NCBI GenBank assembly: GCA_021325025.1
Contig: JAJPHZ010000022.1
Location: 200,646 to 264,645 of the forward strand
DNA from: Pseudomonadota bacterium
Lineage (GTDB): Bacteria; Desulfobacterota; Binatia; Binatales; Binataceae
Length of the DNA stretch: 64,000 nt
Reading direction: 5' to 3'
How positions within the stretch are numbered: the stretch's first letter is position 1; each line of letters begins with the position of its first letter. The notes below the pieces were generated by a model. That model did not search any database, was not told where the DNA came from, and saw only the letters and a list, made by a program, of their open reading frames with translations. The position numbers and the translations under genes were made by a program. This document shows positions 63,869 to 64,000 of this stretch, piece after piece.

Positions 63869-64000
63869 TCACACGTTGGCCGCGTGACCATCCACTAGCG
63901 GCGCGAACGCCGGCTTGGTGACGAAGCGCTTCTGCACGCGCCCATCGGGCCAGGGCGGTCGCGCAGTGTTTTGCGCCGGCCGGCGCGCGGCCCGTGCGGC
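63869..64000 (-). CDS. Possible C-terminal end of a minus-strand gene, cut by window edge
   Basis: Reading from the right edge, 43 codons are open until TGA at 63869-63871, ending in FVTKPAFAPLVDGHAANV. The last half looks protein-like and the first part is Arg/Ala-rich. Too little is visible to assign a function, and it could be non-coding. Confidence 0.3.
   Translation of the reverse strand, partial: AARAARRPAQNTARPPWPDGRVQKRFVTKPAFAPLVDGHAANV

Overview
This 64 kb, GC-rich, densely coded bacterial window carries chromosomal genes. It has one tRNA-Ser(GCU) and no insertion sequence, integrase, CRISPR array or phage gene that I could recognise. Many amidohydrolase-2 proteins, acyl-CoA dehydrogenases, crotonases, a CaiB-type CoA transferase, an LLM-class flavoprotein, SMP-30 lactonases, an SCP2-phytanoyl dioxygenase fusion and two Gram-negative RND efflux systems suggest an uncultured soil or sediment lineage of Binatota/deltaproteobacterial type. 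That placement is inference from gene content only.

Layout. 0-3.6 kb (minus): Mrp/NBP35 ATPase, a PolB-like 3'-5' exonuclease and an ABC exporter cut by the window edge. 3.6-6.9 kb: a DUF4838 glycosidase-like protein convergent with a GH13 alpha-amylase. 7.2-10.3 kb (plus): MFS exporter, SDR, SMP-30 lactonase. 10.7-12.9 kb (minus): an RnfD-like membrane protein running 161 bp into a secreted DUF2330 protein. 13-17.1 kb (minus): 2-oxoacid dehydrogenase E1alpha-E1beta-E2 plus a crotonase. 17.3-22 kb: SCP2-PhyH dioxygenase, Gly/Tyr/His-rich secreted protein, DUF1348 protein, PDZ protein, NudC.

22.4-41.5 kb is an accessory catabolic region. It holds four amidohydrolase-2 genes, a TetR-crotonase-ACAD-ACAD operon, an AraC regulator with an SDR, an LLM oxidoreductase, a D-aminoacylase-like amidohydrolase with a second SMP-30 lactonase, the tRNA-Ser and a CoA transferase. 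Two genes here, an amidase and an alpha/beta hydrolase, survive only as short N- and C-terminal pieces in different frames, so the region is decaying or turning over. Together these genes look suited to ring or lactone hydrolysis followed by CoA activation and beta-oxidation-like shortening; the substrate cannot be read from the sequence.

41.5-64 kb is an envelope-stress and efflux region. A TolC-MFP-RND set (47.3-41.5 kb) is followed by a small sulfide-oxidation-like group (SQR-type flavoprotein, divergent cytochrome c, DUF2892 protein), a universal stress protein and several small secreted or lipid-anchored proteins. A minus-strand run of nine genes (63.8-52.5 kb) then contains USP, RND, MFP, TolC, a P3A H+-ATPase, a small secreted protein, a DksA/TraR-type zinc finger with an AT-hook-like tail, a sugar nucleotidyltransferase and a phospholipase D-like protein without its HKD catalytic pair. 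The small secreted protein has one relative elsewhere in the window (50.8 kb). They share two motifs that I do not recognise from any named family.
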